Below, piece by piece: positions 1 through 12,251 of a DNA stretch of 64,000 bases. How positions within the stretch are numbered: the first letter of the stretch is position 1; the number at the start of each line of letters is the position of its first letter. The notes under the pieces were generated by a model, which had not been told where the DNA came from, did no database searches, and worked only from the letters and a program-made list of their open reading frames with translations. The position numbers were made by a program, and so were the translations under genes. Source of the stretch: Nymphaea colorata (lineage: Eukaryota; Streptophyta; Magnoliopsida; Nymphaeales; Nymphaeaceae); assembly GCF_008831285.2 (NCBI RefSeq), contig NC_045147.1:16470854-16534853 (forward strand), written 5' to 3'.

Positions 1-376
1 AGAGAAGACAAATGGAGAAAGAGAGTCACCGGCCGTTTTAGCCGTGTGATCCTTAAGCTATATTAAAGAATAAACCTAATCAGGTTATAACAAAATGTAC
101 ACAAATTATATAACATTTACAGATGTGCCACCGCCTAGTATGTTTAGGCGTGTGGATTAGAAAACAAGTGGATCGGGTCTGAATAGACCCGAACCTCCAT
201 ACGCTAACAATGCTTACATCAAACTCAAACAGATGAAGTTTGAGACAAGATCCATTCTGATTGTCCAACTTGCCATACCACCATTTACATAGCCAATGTT
301 GATGAACTGTCATGATTCCTACATCATATGCTTTGATTTGAAACGGATGTTTTGCTGTTGTCATGATCTTTTTCAG
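1..376. other. Intronic sequence of the kinase gene, no exon seen
   Basis: The first visible exon begins in phase 0 after an acceptor ending at 376. The preceding conserved stretch (the glycine-rich GLGI segment) is not encoded on the plus strand here, so this is most likely intron. I see no other feature. Confidence 0.6.
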
Positions 377-1143
377 CATGGAGAACCTGGAGCTGCTGTG
401 GCGGACATTCAGCCTGTGGATGTGGTGGTGTCTCATGTGTTGAATCAAATTCTGTCAACGGTTTGTTCAATGATCTGGTTTGCCATGATTTTCTCTGGTA
501 TGCTTGTCATACCTTTTTGGTTGGTGATATTGACAAATGTCTTTTTACATCTACATTATCACAGGAAACACATTATGTGCCAATCACACGGGGAAGCAGA
601 GTTGTACTCATGGTTAACGGGTGAGTGTGCACATGCTTGGCAGTTCTTTCCATGTTTTATTTTCTTCTGTTATTTAGGCTATACTTCCACAGAAACATAC
701 CGTAATCAGATCCACGTCTTCATAATTGGTAGATGGCTGATGTTGAACCATATCATATAAGAACTTGGTCCTTAGCTTATTTAGAAAAGCCTCCAGACTT
801 ATGATCTTTAATTTCCTGTGAAGGCTTTAGGGAATCTATTTATTTCTTATAGTCTATTGATGTAATTGATAAAACATTAATACAGAAAGATTTTAAATGT
901 CTTTTGTAACAAACTTGGAAATGACGTGTTTTTGATGCATAGATGTCTTCTTATTTTTCTCCTTCCCTTTTTCTTCTTCACTTTATATATTTTGAAGATT
1001 AGGTGCCACACCTGTGATGGAGCTTATGATTGTGGCAAGAAAGGCTGTGCCTGAGTTGCAGTTGGAACATGGGCTTGCTGTTGATAGAGTTTATACTGGA
1101 TCTTTTATGACGTCTCTTGATATGGCAGGTGTGCTTGTCAAAG

Positions 1144-1190
<47 letters not shown>

Positions 1191-4100
1191 TATATGCTAG
1201 AATTCATCAATGCTAATAAGTGCTTTTTGTAGGGTTTTCTATTTCAGTTATGATGGCAGACCAAGCCATTTTGGAATGTTTGGATGCACCAACTAAAGCT
1301 CCATATTGGCCTGTTGGAGTTGATGGTAGGAATGTAAACCTTCACTCTTTGTTTGTAAATGGTTTTAGGCTGAAAATTTGAAAACTTGTTCCCTTATCTG
1401 TTTCTTCACTTCAACCTTATTGTTGCTTTTCATGACATTATTGTCCTAGATGCTTAAGTTGCAGCCAAATATGAGTTAGGTATGTGAAAGTTTTTTATGG
1501 TTGAATGCCTGTGCCTGCAGGAAATCACCCACCTGCTAAGATTCCAGTTCCTCTTCCACAATCACGTTCAAGGATAGATGAGGTGATGTTCATTTCTCTG
1601 GAACAGATCAATCTTGTTTTCTATCTTGCCATAAAAAAATCTACATTATTGTTTCTGGAAAATTTTTGCTTTCTATTCTAACAGTGTTATGCTTTTCTAC
1701 CTTGTGGAAGAGGTGCTAGTACACTGTTGTCTTTGTCTAGCATAATGATAATGGTTTATTTGGTTAATGATTTTTTTGTCATTATGGTATAGAATTAGAA
1801 ACCATTTTTTTTTTTTGCTTTTGCATGTCAAATTCTTAGTACCCTTAGGGGAAAACCCTGTTACCAGTTTCTTTATGGTTAAAAGTATGAATAATGCTTT
1901 TTTATCCTTTTAGAGCGTAAGATGTAGAGGAGGCATACATTAAAGAATGTTAAGTTATAGGATCGACTTAAATTCTGATGACATTTTATTATCATTGTAA
2001 TTTGGTGATTGATACTCCTTTTGACCATTGGTATGGAATTTCTGTAGAGAAACAAGGTATGCATATGGTTGATAGAGAATTGAATGAAAAAATAGTGACC
2101 CCCACCTTTCAGCTAGAACCATTTTAATCAAGTTCCAATATGTTTTCCTGTTGAGTATATAACTTGGTGCTGGAACTTAAAAATGTGATGGAGTTGCTCT
2201 CAAATAGTGGTGCAAGCAATATCGGTATATGACTTCTTTTTCTAAGTTAAACCATGACATAATGCATTTGTTATCTTTGATTATCCAACTGGCGTTAGGA
2301 ATTGGTTATGTTTTAGATAAAGAACCAACTCAAATATACATTCAAAATGCTGAGCTGGATTGACATAATTTAAATCTTTCCTTGAAATAATTTTTTCCTT
2401 TCATGAGACAGGCGCTAAGTCGGCCTCAGGAACTAAGCAAGCAAGGCTATCTTCTCGAAGCTGCCATAGAAGCAGCTGCAAATGAAATGATCAACCTCAA
2501 AGATAATTTGAATGAGTGGGACAGTAGAGTTGGAGATGGAGATTGTGGAACAACAGTAAGTTCTGTAAACCTTTTTCTTTTTTTTGCCCTCCGTTTCCTA
2601 CTTAGGTAACATGTGTTTCATCTTCCTTTTCTTTAGATGTACAAAGGTGCAGCAGCCATTCTTGAGGACATGAAAAAACAGTAAGTTTTATTTCTAATAG
2701 CTTCATGATTTTTTCTTTTGATGGATTGTCCATGTCAGAAGTCAGAACTGTTCCTTTTCCAATAAAATCCTTCGGTTTTTGGTTTAATTATTTTGTGCTA
2801 TACCATATGACTTTTTAACGACATGTTTACATGCTAAATATTTAGTGTACTTAATTTTTAACTGGCTTTGTGCTTTCATGTTCTTTGTCTATTTTCTCAT
2901 GAATTTAGTTCATGATATTCTACTGCCACCTTATGGTTCTGGTTGTCCACCCTTTTCTGTAAGCAATCCACCCTTGTAGATAACCATGGTGAATTGGCCG
3001 ATGATTAAAGGCTTATGCATCAAGAACCATGTCTTTCCCATTTTCATTCAACAGTCTTAACTGTTTCCACATCCTTTTGCTTGTGAGACCTCAAAAATGG
3101 GCAATGTGAAATTAGGTAACATAGTAAGTTGTGTATATAACTATGTTGCATGAATGCGAGTGAACATGCAGCATTGTTCAATAGCCTTGGTGTGGCTGCA
3201 TCCGTGGTGTGCCTACATCCTACACATGACATTCCCTTGATGCTTCAGTTATTGCACCTGAGTTGGGTGAAGCAGCCTGCATGCCACGTCCATGTGGCAT
3301 AGTTATGTAAGCATAATTGGTTTTGTAAATAATGTAGTTAAGGGGGAACATCTGTACCACAGTTAATTTTGCAAGTTAGTATGATTACCAATACACAAAG
3401 GTCACTAGCTATGTTGACACATAAATGCCCCTCGTGAAAGTTAAGGCTCTTTAGACATGTCATTTTTACCATAGGTATGATGTGGAATCACAGGTTGAAA
3501 TTCAGAATTGAATCCTCAGCTTATCATTTCTAATATAGATTTGCTGAAAGGGTTGGTGTGCACAGTTACAATTTATCACTGAAATATCACCCCTACCGCT
3601 GCTTTACAGTGAAATTTCATTTTTCCCTCCTCCGTCAAAATACCATGTAGGATTACTGGAGAAAATTTTGAGAGTTGAAAATAATTACAAAAACTATGAT
3701 ATTGAAACTGAACTTTCAACTATTTTTTGAAAAAAGGTGACAACTATTTTAATTTTAAACTTTAAAACAATTAACAATGGAAAGTACCGTTAAAATATAA
3801 AGAAAAGGATGTTCTAGGAAAGTGGAAAACTTTTGATATAATTACATTGACTTTGGAGCCATTTTTTTATTGTATCACAATTTTTGAATCAAGGTATTTT
3901 TGAGAAATCACCCCCCCAACACCATAGTGACTTGCACTTGAGAGCAGGGGCAGAGCCAAGATTTTCTTTAGGGGTGGGCCAAACAGTCCAACCTTTGGAT
4001 CCGGGTAGGGCCAAACTGAATCTGAATCCAAACCATACATGGCGCAACTAAAAATTTTCAATTTTTTCAATGTAATTTGTTTTTTTCAATTCGTTGGGGT

Positions 4101-6595
4101 TGGGCCATGGCCCAGGCGGGTTCCCCCTCCCTTCGCCCCTCTTGAGAGTGCTTTTTGGATGACTTAAATTATTTTGGTCTGCTTTTTGAGCAAGAAAACT
4201 ACAACTGAGAGGTGTAAGTAGAATTTACATTATTTGTGGCTATACGTGATTTCGTGATTTGTCCAGTGGATCAATTCAAGACATCTTGGTTCTACCTTGT
4301 AACTTTCTTTCCAGTTTTCCCTGTATGTTGACTTGCAGTGGAATTGTATTAGTCAATTTCCGTTGGTTTATTTCCTGCTAACCTTTTCGTTTCCAGTTCG
4401 TTCAAACCATGCTTTCATGAATTCTCCTGTTTTTTCATTGAGTTGGCTCGATGCAGTTTTCTCTATCTACCTGTGCATGTCTTTACGACTTTAGTCATTT
4501 TGTTCCCTTTTCTTGAAATATTATTGTTAGTCAATTGAATTGTGTTATATATGTGTGCAGGCTCATTTGTGTATGTATTTGGTGGTTTTTGGTTTCTGTA
4601 TGTACCTTCTGTGCAGGACGGTGTTTGCTGTCTGGCATATATGACCAATGTTTGCAGAGTCTGGCTTGATTTGTTGTGGTGTATGGCAGTTATCTGACAT
4701 AGAATGGATTGAGTTGTAGTATCCTGTCTTCACATATGGATATGGTTGGAAGTTAAGGTTGTCTGCATGTGTTCGTTTCTCAAATTAAAAGGCAAAAAGG
4801 TTCTGTTTTGAACGTGTAAGGCTACATATGACTTTAGCGAAATGGGTTATTTACTTATTTACTAATATGTATTGGTTATGTAGTTTTCAAATACTAAATG
4901 TGATGGGCTTAGTTCACTATCTAGCAGAACTTAAAATTGTTCAGTTTATAATTTATCCATAATTTTCTGATCATAGAGTCGGAAGATCCTTTGACTTTCT
5001 CATAGTTGTGTGATAATCATACGGTCTGATGTTGCAGCTATCCACTGAATGATGCAGCAGAAACAATCAATGAAATTGGGGCTTCTATCAGAAGAGTCAT
5101 GGGAGGAACCAGTGGGATCATGTATGCCATTTGACCCTTATTTATGTGTTTAACTTCTTAATCTTTTGGTCAATGTCATGAACGGTTGTACAGTTTGGTG
5201 AATAGGTGTGTTCCGTATTTTTTACTATTTATCATTGTCATATAATAATTAATAAACTATTCAGGCCTTCCATGATTATGGCATTTAAGAAAGAAATCAT
5301 GTCTGTAAAATCCATTTAGCGTCTGAATTTTTGACCAATTTCTGAATAAGTCTGTTTTGTACTATTTGCAATTTGTTACTATTATATGAAAACACATTCA
5401 AGTTTCTGTACCTAATAGGATTAGAGAAACCGTGCCTGTAAATTCTGAACTTCCTTTGTTGTCTTTCAACTCCCACATTCCATGTCATCTCTTACAGCTA
5501 CTTTAGCTATGTGTATGGTGCATTTGGTAAAATTTGTCTTTTTGACATATTTATTTCTCTTCAGTTATGACATATTCTGCAAGGCAGCATATGCAAAGTT
5601 AAAAGAGGGCTCACCTTTGTCCACTTCCATCACAGCTAAGAAATGTAAGATGTGCATCCGCATCAGTTGCATCTCATGACTTCTTTATGTTAAACAATGC
5701 ATTCTCAATGCAGGGGCGGATGCTCTTGAAGCATCCATTGCTGCAGTAAGTAAATATGGAGGTGCTAAAGCAGGTTACCGGACCATGTTGGATGCTCTCA
5801 TTCCAGCATCTGCTGTTTTACAAGAGGTAACTGATGATTTTGGTCGATACCTTGTCAAGCACTAGGAACACTGATATTATCCATTTATCAGAGGCTAAGT
5901 GCTGGAGATGAGCCTTCAACAGCTTTCCTTCTGTCATCTGAAGCAGCAGAGGCTGGTGCTGAGTCTACCAAACATATGCAAGCACAGGTACCATTAACTA
6001 TGACTTTTTGAAAGTTGTGACATGCTGTTCTTAGCAAGATGTAAGGCAAAGCTTGCACCAACATTCTTCTTGTTTCATCAACTGGAATTAAATGTTTTGA
6101 AAACAAATGCTCGACATCCTTTATTTTGATTTAGACTGTGTTTTTGTTTTTTGAGAACTCAAAACAGTGATTTCTCCAATGCAGCTGCTTTTGTTTTCTA
6201 GGGACTCGTAGTGATCGTAGTGATCCCCCAATGCAGCTCTCTAAAAGTTTTGGTTATATATCTTATCAATGTCTTCCACTCTGTAATACGATATGATATG
6301 TCCTTAGTTAGCAAATCTTAGCATACTTGATGGCATATGGTACTGCCTTTTACAATTTTCCGTATGCTTCTGGCCCGGTATGATAACTTGGACATACATG
6401 GTACTTTTTGAGTCTTGGCTCGACTATGCTTGAGAATTTGGTTTTTATGATCAATGTTTCGATGACCTGTAGGCTGGCCGCTCAACATATGTTTCTGGGG
6501 AGATACTAGCAACAGTTCCAGACCCAGGTGCTATGGCGGCCGCTGTGTGGTACAAAGCAGCAGCTTTAGCTGTCAAAAATCATCCAAGGTCCTGA
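377..6595 (+). CDS. DHAK: Dihydroxyacetone kinase (DAK / triokinase-FMN cyclase family), C-terminal part
   Basis: This ATP-dependent kinase phosphorylates dihydroxyacetone (and glyceraldehyde); some family members also cyclise FAD to FMN. Twelve exons are in the window: 377-460, 565-620, 998-1128, 1233-1325, 1521-1582, 2412-2555, 2637-2680, 5038-5121, 5565-5644, 5714-5826, 5892-5987 and 6473-6595, together 369 codons plus TGA, all phases matching. The first visible exon opens with HGEPGAAVADIQPVD; its His is the family's substrate-binding residue of the DhaK domain. ETHYVPITRG, VYTGSFMTSLDMAG and APTKAPYWPV complete DhaK. The DhaL half follows: NEWDSRVGDGDCGTTM (Asp residues for Mg-ATP), RRVMGGTSGI, GYRTMLDALIPAS and VPDPGAMAAA. 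The N-terminal exons must lie upstream of position 1. Intron 2681-5037 (2.36 kb) holds a small hAT element. Identity is certain; FMN cyclase activity is only inferred from the family. Confidence 0.95.
1146..1195. repeat. (TA)n microsatellite in kinase intron
   Basis: An almost pure TA run, broken once by a C at 1185, begins 17 bases after the donor at 1129. It creates spurious YIYIYI reading frames on both strands. Confidence 0.95.
3945..4140. mobile_element. 196-bp non-autonomous hAT element (copy 1)
   Basis: The element is flanked by perfect 8-bp target-site duplications CTTGAGAG (3937-3944 and 4141-4148). Its left end CAGGGGCAGAGCC and right end (complement AGGGGCGAAGG) resemble the CAGGGGCGGAG terminal repeats of Tip100-like hAT transposons. 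It has no coding capacity and sits in the 2.36-kb kinase intron. It shares its whole plan (GGGCCA motifs, a TTTTTTCAATGTAA core, GCCATGGCCC near the right end) with the copy at 63527-63723. Confidence 0.8.
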
Positions 6596-6859
6596 AACGT
6601 ACTTCCCAATGCTGTTGGTTGGACGAGTGAAAAGGAGCTATTATGCTGCACTCGACGATTTTCAGCTGAGTTGTATGTCTTTCAGCAGACTCGAATCATT
6701 GGTTTTGCTCCAAAGTTTTGATTACTGACACGCTCATTGGTTTTCCGCTTTTGCGGTTGCATTAGCTGAGAAAGCGAGAGTTTGATCGAGTTCATTCATT
6801 TCTGTATGTAATTATGAGATGTGATAGACGACGTCAAAAGACATGGCTCCTCTTTTGTC

Positions 6860-6865
6860 AATAAA
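6860..6865 (+). promoter_or_regulatory. Candidate polyadenylation signal of the kinase gene
   Basis: A canonical AATAAA hexamer lies about 265 bases after the kinase stop codon in T-rich DNA, a plausible distance for a plant 3' UTR. Plant near-upstream elements are loose, so this is suggestive only. Confidence 0.4.
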
Positions 6866-6899
6866 GCTTCATAAATTGGCTGAAAGGAGATGGAAGCCT

Positions 6900-8897
6900 A
6901 CTGTAAGTCTGTAACATTTTTATGTGTTGCTTGTGTGGGTCTCTAGCTTGCGGGAATTCCTCGAGTCCTTTAACTGGTGGATGATTATGTGCTTTCGGTT
7001 CTTGTTGGTTGCTTTTATATCTATGAGGTGAACAGTCTGGTTATCAGACGGGAACGCAAGCCAAATATATATACAGTTGCATGTAGACTTTTCTTGTCTC
7101 CTTTACAAGGTGGTCTTGATTCTAATTATTGGTATTTACTTGGGGAAACACCTCCAGGATGAGATACTTCCTGCTGTTTGGGGTGCAAATTCTCAAGGCC
7201 ACTCCCCTGTCCCTAGGGTTGTGGTACGTGTTGGCTATGGCAATGGGTGGACATCATTAAGACTTGAACCAGTTGCTGCCTAGGCCCAACTTGGTGCACA
7301 ACCATACATGGCATGGATGCCCCAAGGGCGAGCAAGCCAAGCCTGAGCTGGCAAAGCCTTGTTAGTAGTGCAGCTCATTTCGCACATTTAGATATCACTG
7401 GGATGCTACAAACGAGGGTTGTTGATGCACATCTACGTGAACGTGCCCCGTCAGCAAATTTCACCTAGTTTTCCTCATGAGATGTGTATCAATGGCAAGC
7501 TATTCCAAAAGATCTCGGCATCCATTGTACGGTCTAACATGCTGCATCTAGATGTGCCAGTGAATGAGCTTATAACTGGTTCCCGATGTAAGTCTTGTTC
7601 GCTTCGATGTAATTTGATTTTCGAGGTTTCTAAAAATTGCACCTAAAAGTCAGGCTATACTTGCAGCCATGGTCAAGTTTTTCGTGAAGTGAACTGAAGT
7701 TTTAACTGCAGATGTATCAGTCGTCTACTCGCTTAAATTTGCAAATAGTTAAGATTTACCGTCTAAACAATCTGAAAATTGTACATGAATAGCTTTAAAA
7801 GATATAACAACATTTGAAAATCATTTTAAATAAACCCAGTGCTGTTCATTATTGATATTACGCTTAATTCTCTTTTCACTCGTCAAGAACTGCATCTGAT
7901 TAATGTAAACATATTTTTTAAAAATGCCTAGAGAATCTAAAATGTTAAATTAATGGTGTTGAGTGCAATTAAACAGGCTAGTAAGGAAACAACTTGTACG
8001 TGTTCGATGAGGCCCATTAAGGCTCGACTTGTTTTATGACAGCCCTTGGAATGGCAGTAGGTCAGTTGAGCTATAATAATATCCACAACTCCTCTCTCTC
8101 GCTCTCTCGGCACACCCGCACACACAACCACCGTGAAAGGGAAACGTCAAGTTGTATATTATGAGAACTTGACACAAATTTTTACAAAATGCCTCAATTT
8201 CTGCAAGGATAGTAGCCGATTATTAGGCACTTGTACATTTTCTTACCTTGCCGACACAGGTTTAACGAGCTCAAAGTGTGGAAGCTACTCGACCTAAGCT
8301 CAGACAATGCTCTACCCTTTTCCTTTTGCTTTACTAGGCGAGTAAAGAAATCAATCCGGAGTGGAGGGCGTTTAAGAATTTACGTGGAAGATTAGGGGTG
8401 GCAGAATTTCCACCTATAATTTCCGAAACAATAACAAATCAATGCCAAAGCTTTTGATCATAATAGAAAAGAGATATGAGTTTCAAAATGTGGGCATATA
8501 TTTCACTTGTGACGAAACAATATCTTTATGTTCATGTGATTGAGGCATTCCACCATCACAGATGCAAATTATTCAAATCAAACAGCGCTGTAGTTGCATT
8601 TAATATTTTATTCAACTTCTCAGAAGGGAAAAAACTAGCGTCGTTTTACTCCCCGAAACTGATTTCCACCCGAAGGATAATAGTAAAGTTGGAGTCCTTT
8701 GCTATTGCTGCTAGAAAAAGGTAAGGAGCTTCCCAAGAATATTTGGAATATGAGGTATGTTTTTGGTATTACAGTGAAAATGTGGATGTCTGGAAAAAAA
8801 AAATCGGACATGGAGGGAACCAGCCGTGGCCTGTATGTATAATAAACGAGCGGCCTTCCCTCCATTTTTCTTTGTGAGAGTGAAGCTGGTTTTGGTC
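6900..8897. other. Intergenic, kinase to cyclin
   Basis: About 2 kb between the kinase 3' end and the cyclin start. Short open frames here show no family resemblance or splice logic. A TATA-like stretch (GTATAATAAAC) lies at about 8837-8847, some 50 bases before the cyclin ATG, and may belong to its promoter, but this is weak. Confidence 0.5.
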
Positions 8898-11800
8898 ATG
8901 GCGGTCCCGCGGATGGTGCGACGTCGCGTGGTGGATTTCTTCCTCCTCTCTTCCACAGTACTCGTCTGAAACCTCTCTCTCTCTCTCTCTGTCTCTCTGC
9001 AACACACCTTTTCTGATGCGTCCATGTTAATGCGGAATTTCCACCACGAAGCATCTCCGCCTCTCTCCGATCGTGAAGTACACCGCGCTTTCGTTGTTCG
9101 CCGATCGCTTCCTTTTCTCTTTCCAGAGGCAAGAATCATATGCGTTCCCTCAGCTTTTCTTTCCATGATTCGTTTACCTATTTCTACCTTCGTTCAAATA
9201 TGCAGCGGGTATCTGAGGTTTTTCCATGACGAATCCCGAGTAGACCTCCTACGTAATAAAAAAAAAAAAAGATGCACCCTAGGAATGCCGATTCATTCGC
9301 TGAATTCTTCTTTTTCGTTGTCTCTTTCTGCTCTGTTTGAAACTTTCTTGAATAGATGAGCAATAGGTTTCAACTCACCTTGATTCCTTTTACCATTTTG
9401 TTCGTAAAATGCTTTTGTTTATACAAATCAACTTGTATGTTTGATGCTTAAATGACTCCGTTCTTATAAATTTCATTCTCTGTTCGATTAAGTTTTCTCA
9501 CCTGCAGTTACTGTTTTTATTATTTTCGCCTTGAGGGAGTGAATGATATGACTTGAAATTGCTGAGAAGAAATAAAAGCAATGTGACTGAAGTTTATCTT
9601 TAATGACTAATTATTGTTTCTGGAGAACTAAAGTGTGTACGAGTGGATCAAAGCTATAACAAGTAATCGTTTGATGATATTTGAAATATGAAGATTCATA
9701 CTAGCCGGCTTCATTTCCTGGAATGAGACTGGGGTTTGGCATTTACATGCATTGGGAGATGCATGGGTTCTACCTCGGTGAAATTTGTTGTACTTACCAG
9801 CACTTGGCTTTGTGATTAAGACATTTATCATATCTGCATTTATAATTGAGGATGTAAGCAGTAGCTAAATTCTCTTGAAGGGATTAATTGCACTCAGCTG
9901 GCATATCCAACTAGAGGCGGTGTAATTTGTTCAATTTTTCGGTTAAACATTTTGAGAGAAAAAAAGAAAATTGTCTCAAATGAAAAGCGTGATGACAGTC
10001 AAATATATTGCTATGGTAGAGCTTATTAAAATGTGGCCAATTGGACTAGTGATACTCTTGTTTTTCTCCAAAGGCCTCGAAATATAAAAGGTTTTCTGAG
10101 ATATTAATCAAGAAAATATTCCTATTCCTACATACATGTTACATCTTCTTGGACCTTCTAAATAAGACTTTAATACATGTCTATATAGATTGCGCCAATG
10201 ATTCAGATTAATCACTTCACTTCCTCAATAATTGTACCAGATGGTGCTAAGATTGTCACAAAATTCTTCAATTCAGTTTGGATGTAGCATCACTGAATAT
10301 GATATAACTCGCTATTGGTTTGTCTCTTTCTGATTTATCTACATAATTTGATGGTAGATGTCCTAACTAGCTTATTGATTCAAATTCAAATTCTAGCATA
10401 ACACTGCATAGTTCAGCAAAATCCTCTATCAGTTAAAAGTTGAATTACCTATCAAATCCAACTGGATCCTTCAGATTTGTTTGGAAAAGTGACTGAAAAA
10501 TAATCTGCAAAACTTCGCTAGGTGTGAGCAGCCTTTTAGCCATGTGAGGTACTACTGATCATTCGATGATGAGAACTAGCAGCTGTTTCTAGCATATACA
10601 AAATTGCATGATTTTATGGTTCAAAATTTAAATGTTTTTCTTGAGATTGCTGAATGCTTTTGTTCTTTGTAAAAGTAACAAAAAATTACTCCGTCCCTTC
10701 TTATTATTGTCAGAGCAGGCCACGGTTCATTGGCAGCTGCTGCATGAATTTTATCACATATTTAGCTTATTACATATAGAGGAAAAATTGATTCTTTGAA
10801 CTTTTTATCTTCACTTTCATAGTTGTGCATATCCTGTCTTTATGTAACTCCTGTGTCCGTCCTATTAAAGGTTTTCGTAGTTATTTTAAATTTTAATTTA
10901 ATATTCAACTTTATGGCATGTTGTTCATATGTTTTTAGCTTTATTCTTATTTTCTAACTTTTTGAGACTTTCAGGTTAATTGAAGAGAATTACAAAGCAA
11001 GCTGGCTTCTGCAACCCATGGATGAGAGTAATTTGCAGCTTTTTGCACTCATCTCTATATGGATTTCCAGCAAGGTACTGTTCTCTTTCTCCACCACAAC
11101 TGCCAAAACTGTTACATGTTTATAAATGTAGCAGCTGCCACCAACATCCAAAACTATGGCTGTTATTGCTGCTAAATGCTGCCAAGAGTTTGTCTTTCAA
11201 CACCATGCTTTTGGAAAATGATAATATGGATTATATGCAAGACATCTAAGGCGGTTCACTTTATCAGTATTCTGCAAGGCATCTTGAAGAAATATCAACC
11301 TTTATCAAAAGTTACGATCTCTTTGTTAGAACTTGTTTAGGCATTATATAATTTGTGAACTCTGCATTGCATTCATAAACCTAAAATTCTCATTACGCCT
11401 GATCCATTTCATAACGTAATTTAATCTTTTCTGTTTGCCTTCCTCCCTCTTTGTTTCTTCTCTAGATCTCAGGTTCTTGTATTTGTTGAATTTGTTGATG
11501 TCAGATGCATGATGTTTCTCCACTGTCTGTGAGGACATTGAAGTCTTTGGCAGATGTTATGATCAGTGATCAACATTTCACTGCAAGAGATTTTATTGAA
11601 GCAGTAAGTGACTCTTGGTCTATGATTTTGGCTAAAATTTCCAATTCTATCCATCTTATAAATGAAACTTCTTGATTTTACCTTCTCAGGTGTCATTTGT
11701 TTATGCCAAAATACTGCTTTCTTCTGTAGATTTTGTTAGAGTCTACTGGTATCTTCTGTCTCGAACTGTTTTTTCTCTATTTATTTAGATTGTTTTCTTT

Positions 11801-12200
11801 TGGTTTTCCTTTTTCTTGTCTTTTGCAGGAGATGGTGTTTATGAAGGTGATGTATTTGGGAAAAGGTGTGATTTGAGTATATTCTTTGAGCTACTTATCT
11901 AAAGGTTTTCCAAGTAGCAGGTGCTGAGGTTTGAGATAGGAGCAGCAAATATTGCATTTTTTTTCCTTGAAGAATTACTTTACCAGTTCAGGTAAGTGTC
12001 TGACTTTCTACTTGGAAAATGCACATGACAGATCAACATTAGAAATACCAGGGTTTTAGGACGAAATTCAGTACAAGAATTCTAGAATAAAGTTCAATAT
12101 CATTTCATTTTTTTCTGTTCGAAGCTTGACATGCTCTATATGATAGAAATCTAGCACCAATATCTGTAACAAAAAAAAAACAGCACTCACGCAGGAAGAT

Positions 12201-12251
<51 letters not shown>

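Noticed and set aside
8711-9166. 151-codon minus-strand open frame rich in Arg, Glu and Ser
   Set aside because: It is the antisense of cyclin exons 1-2 and the CT tract; its composition comes from the GA repeat.
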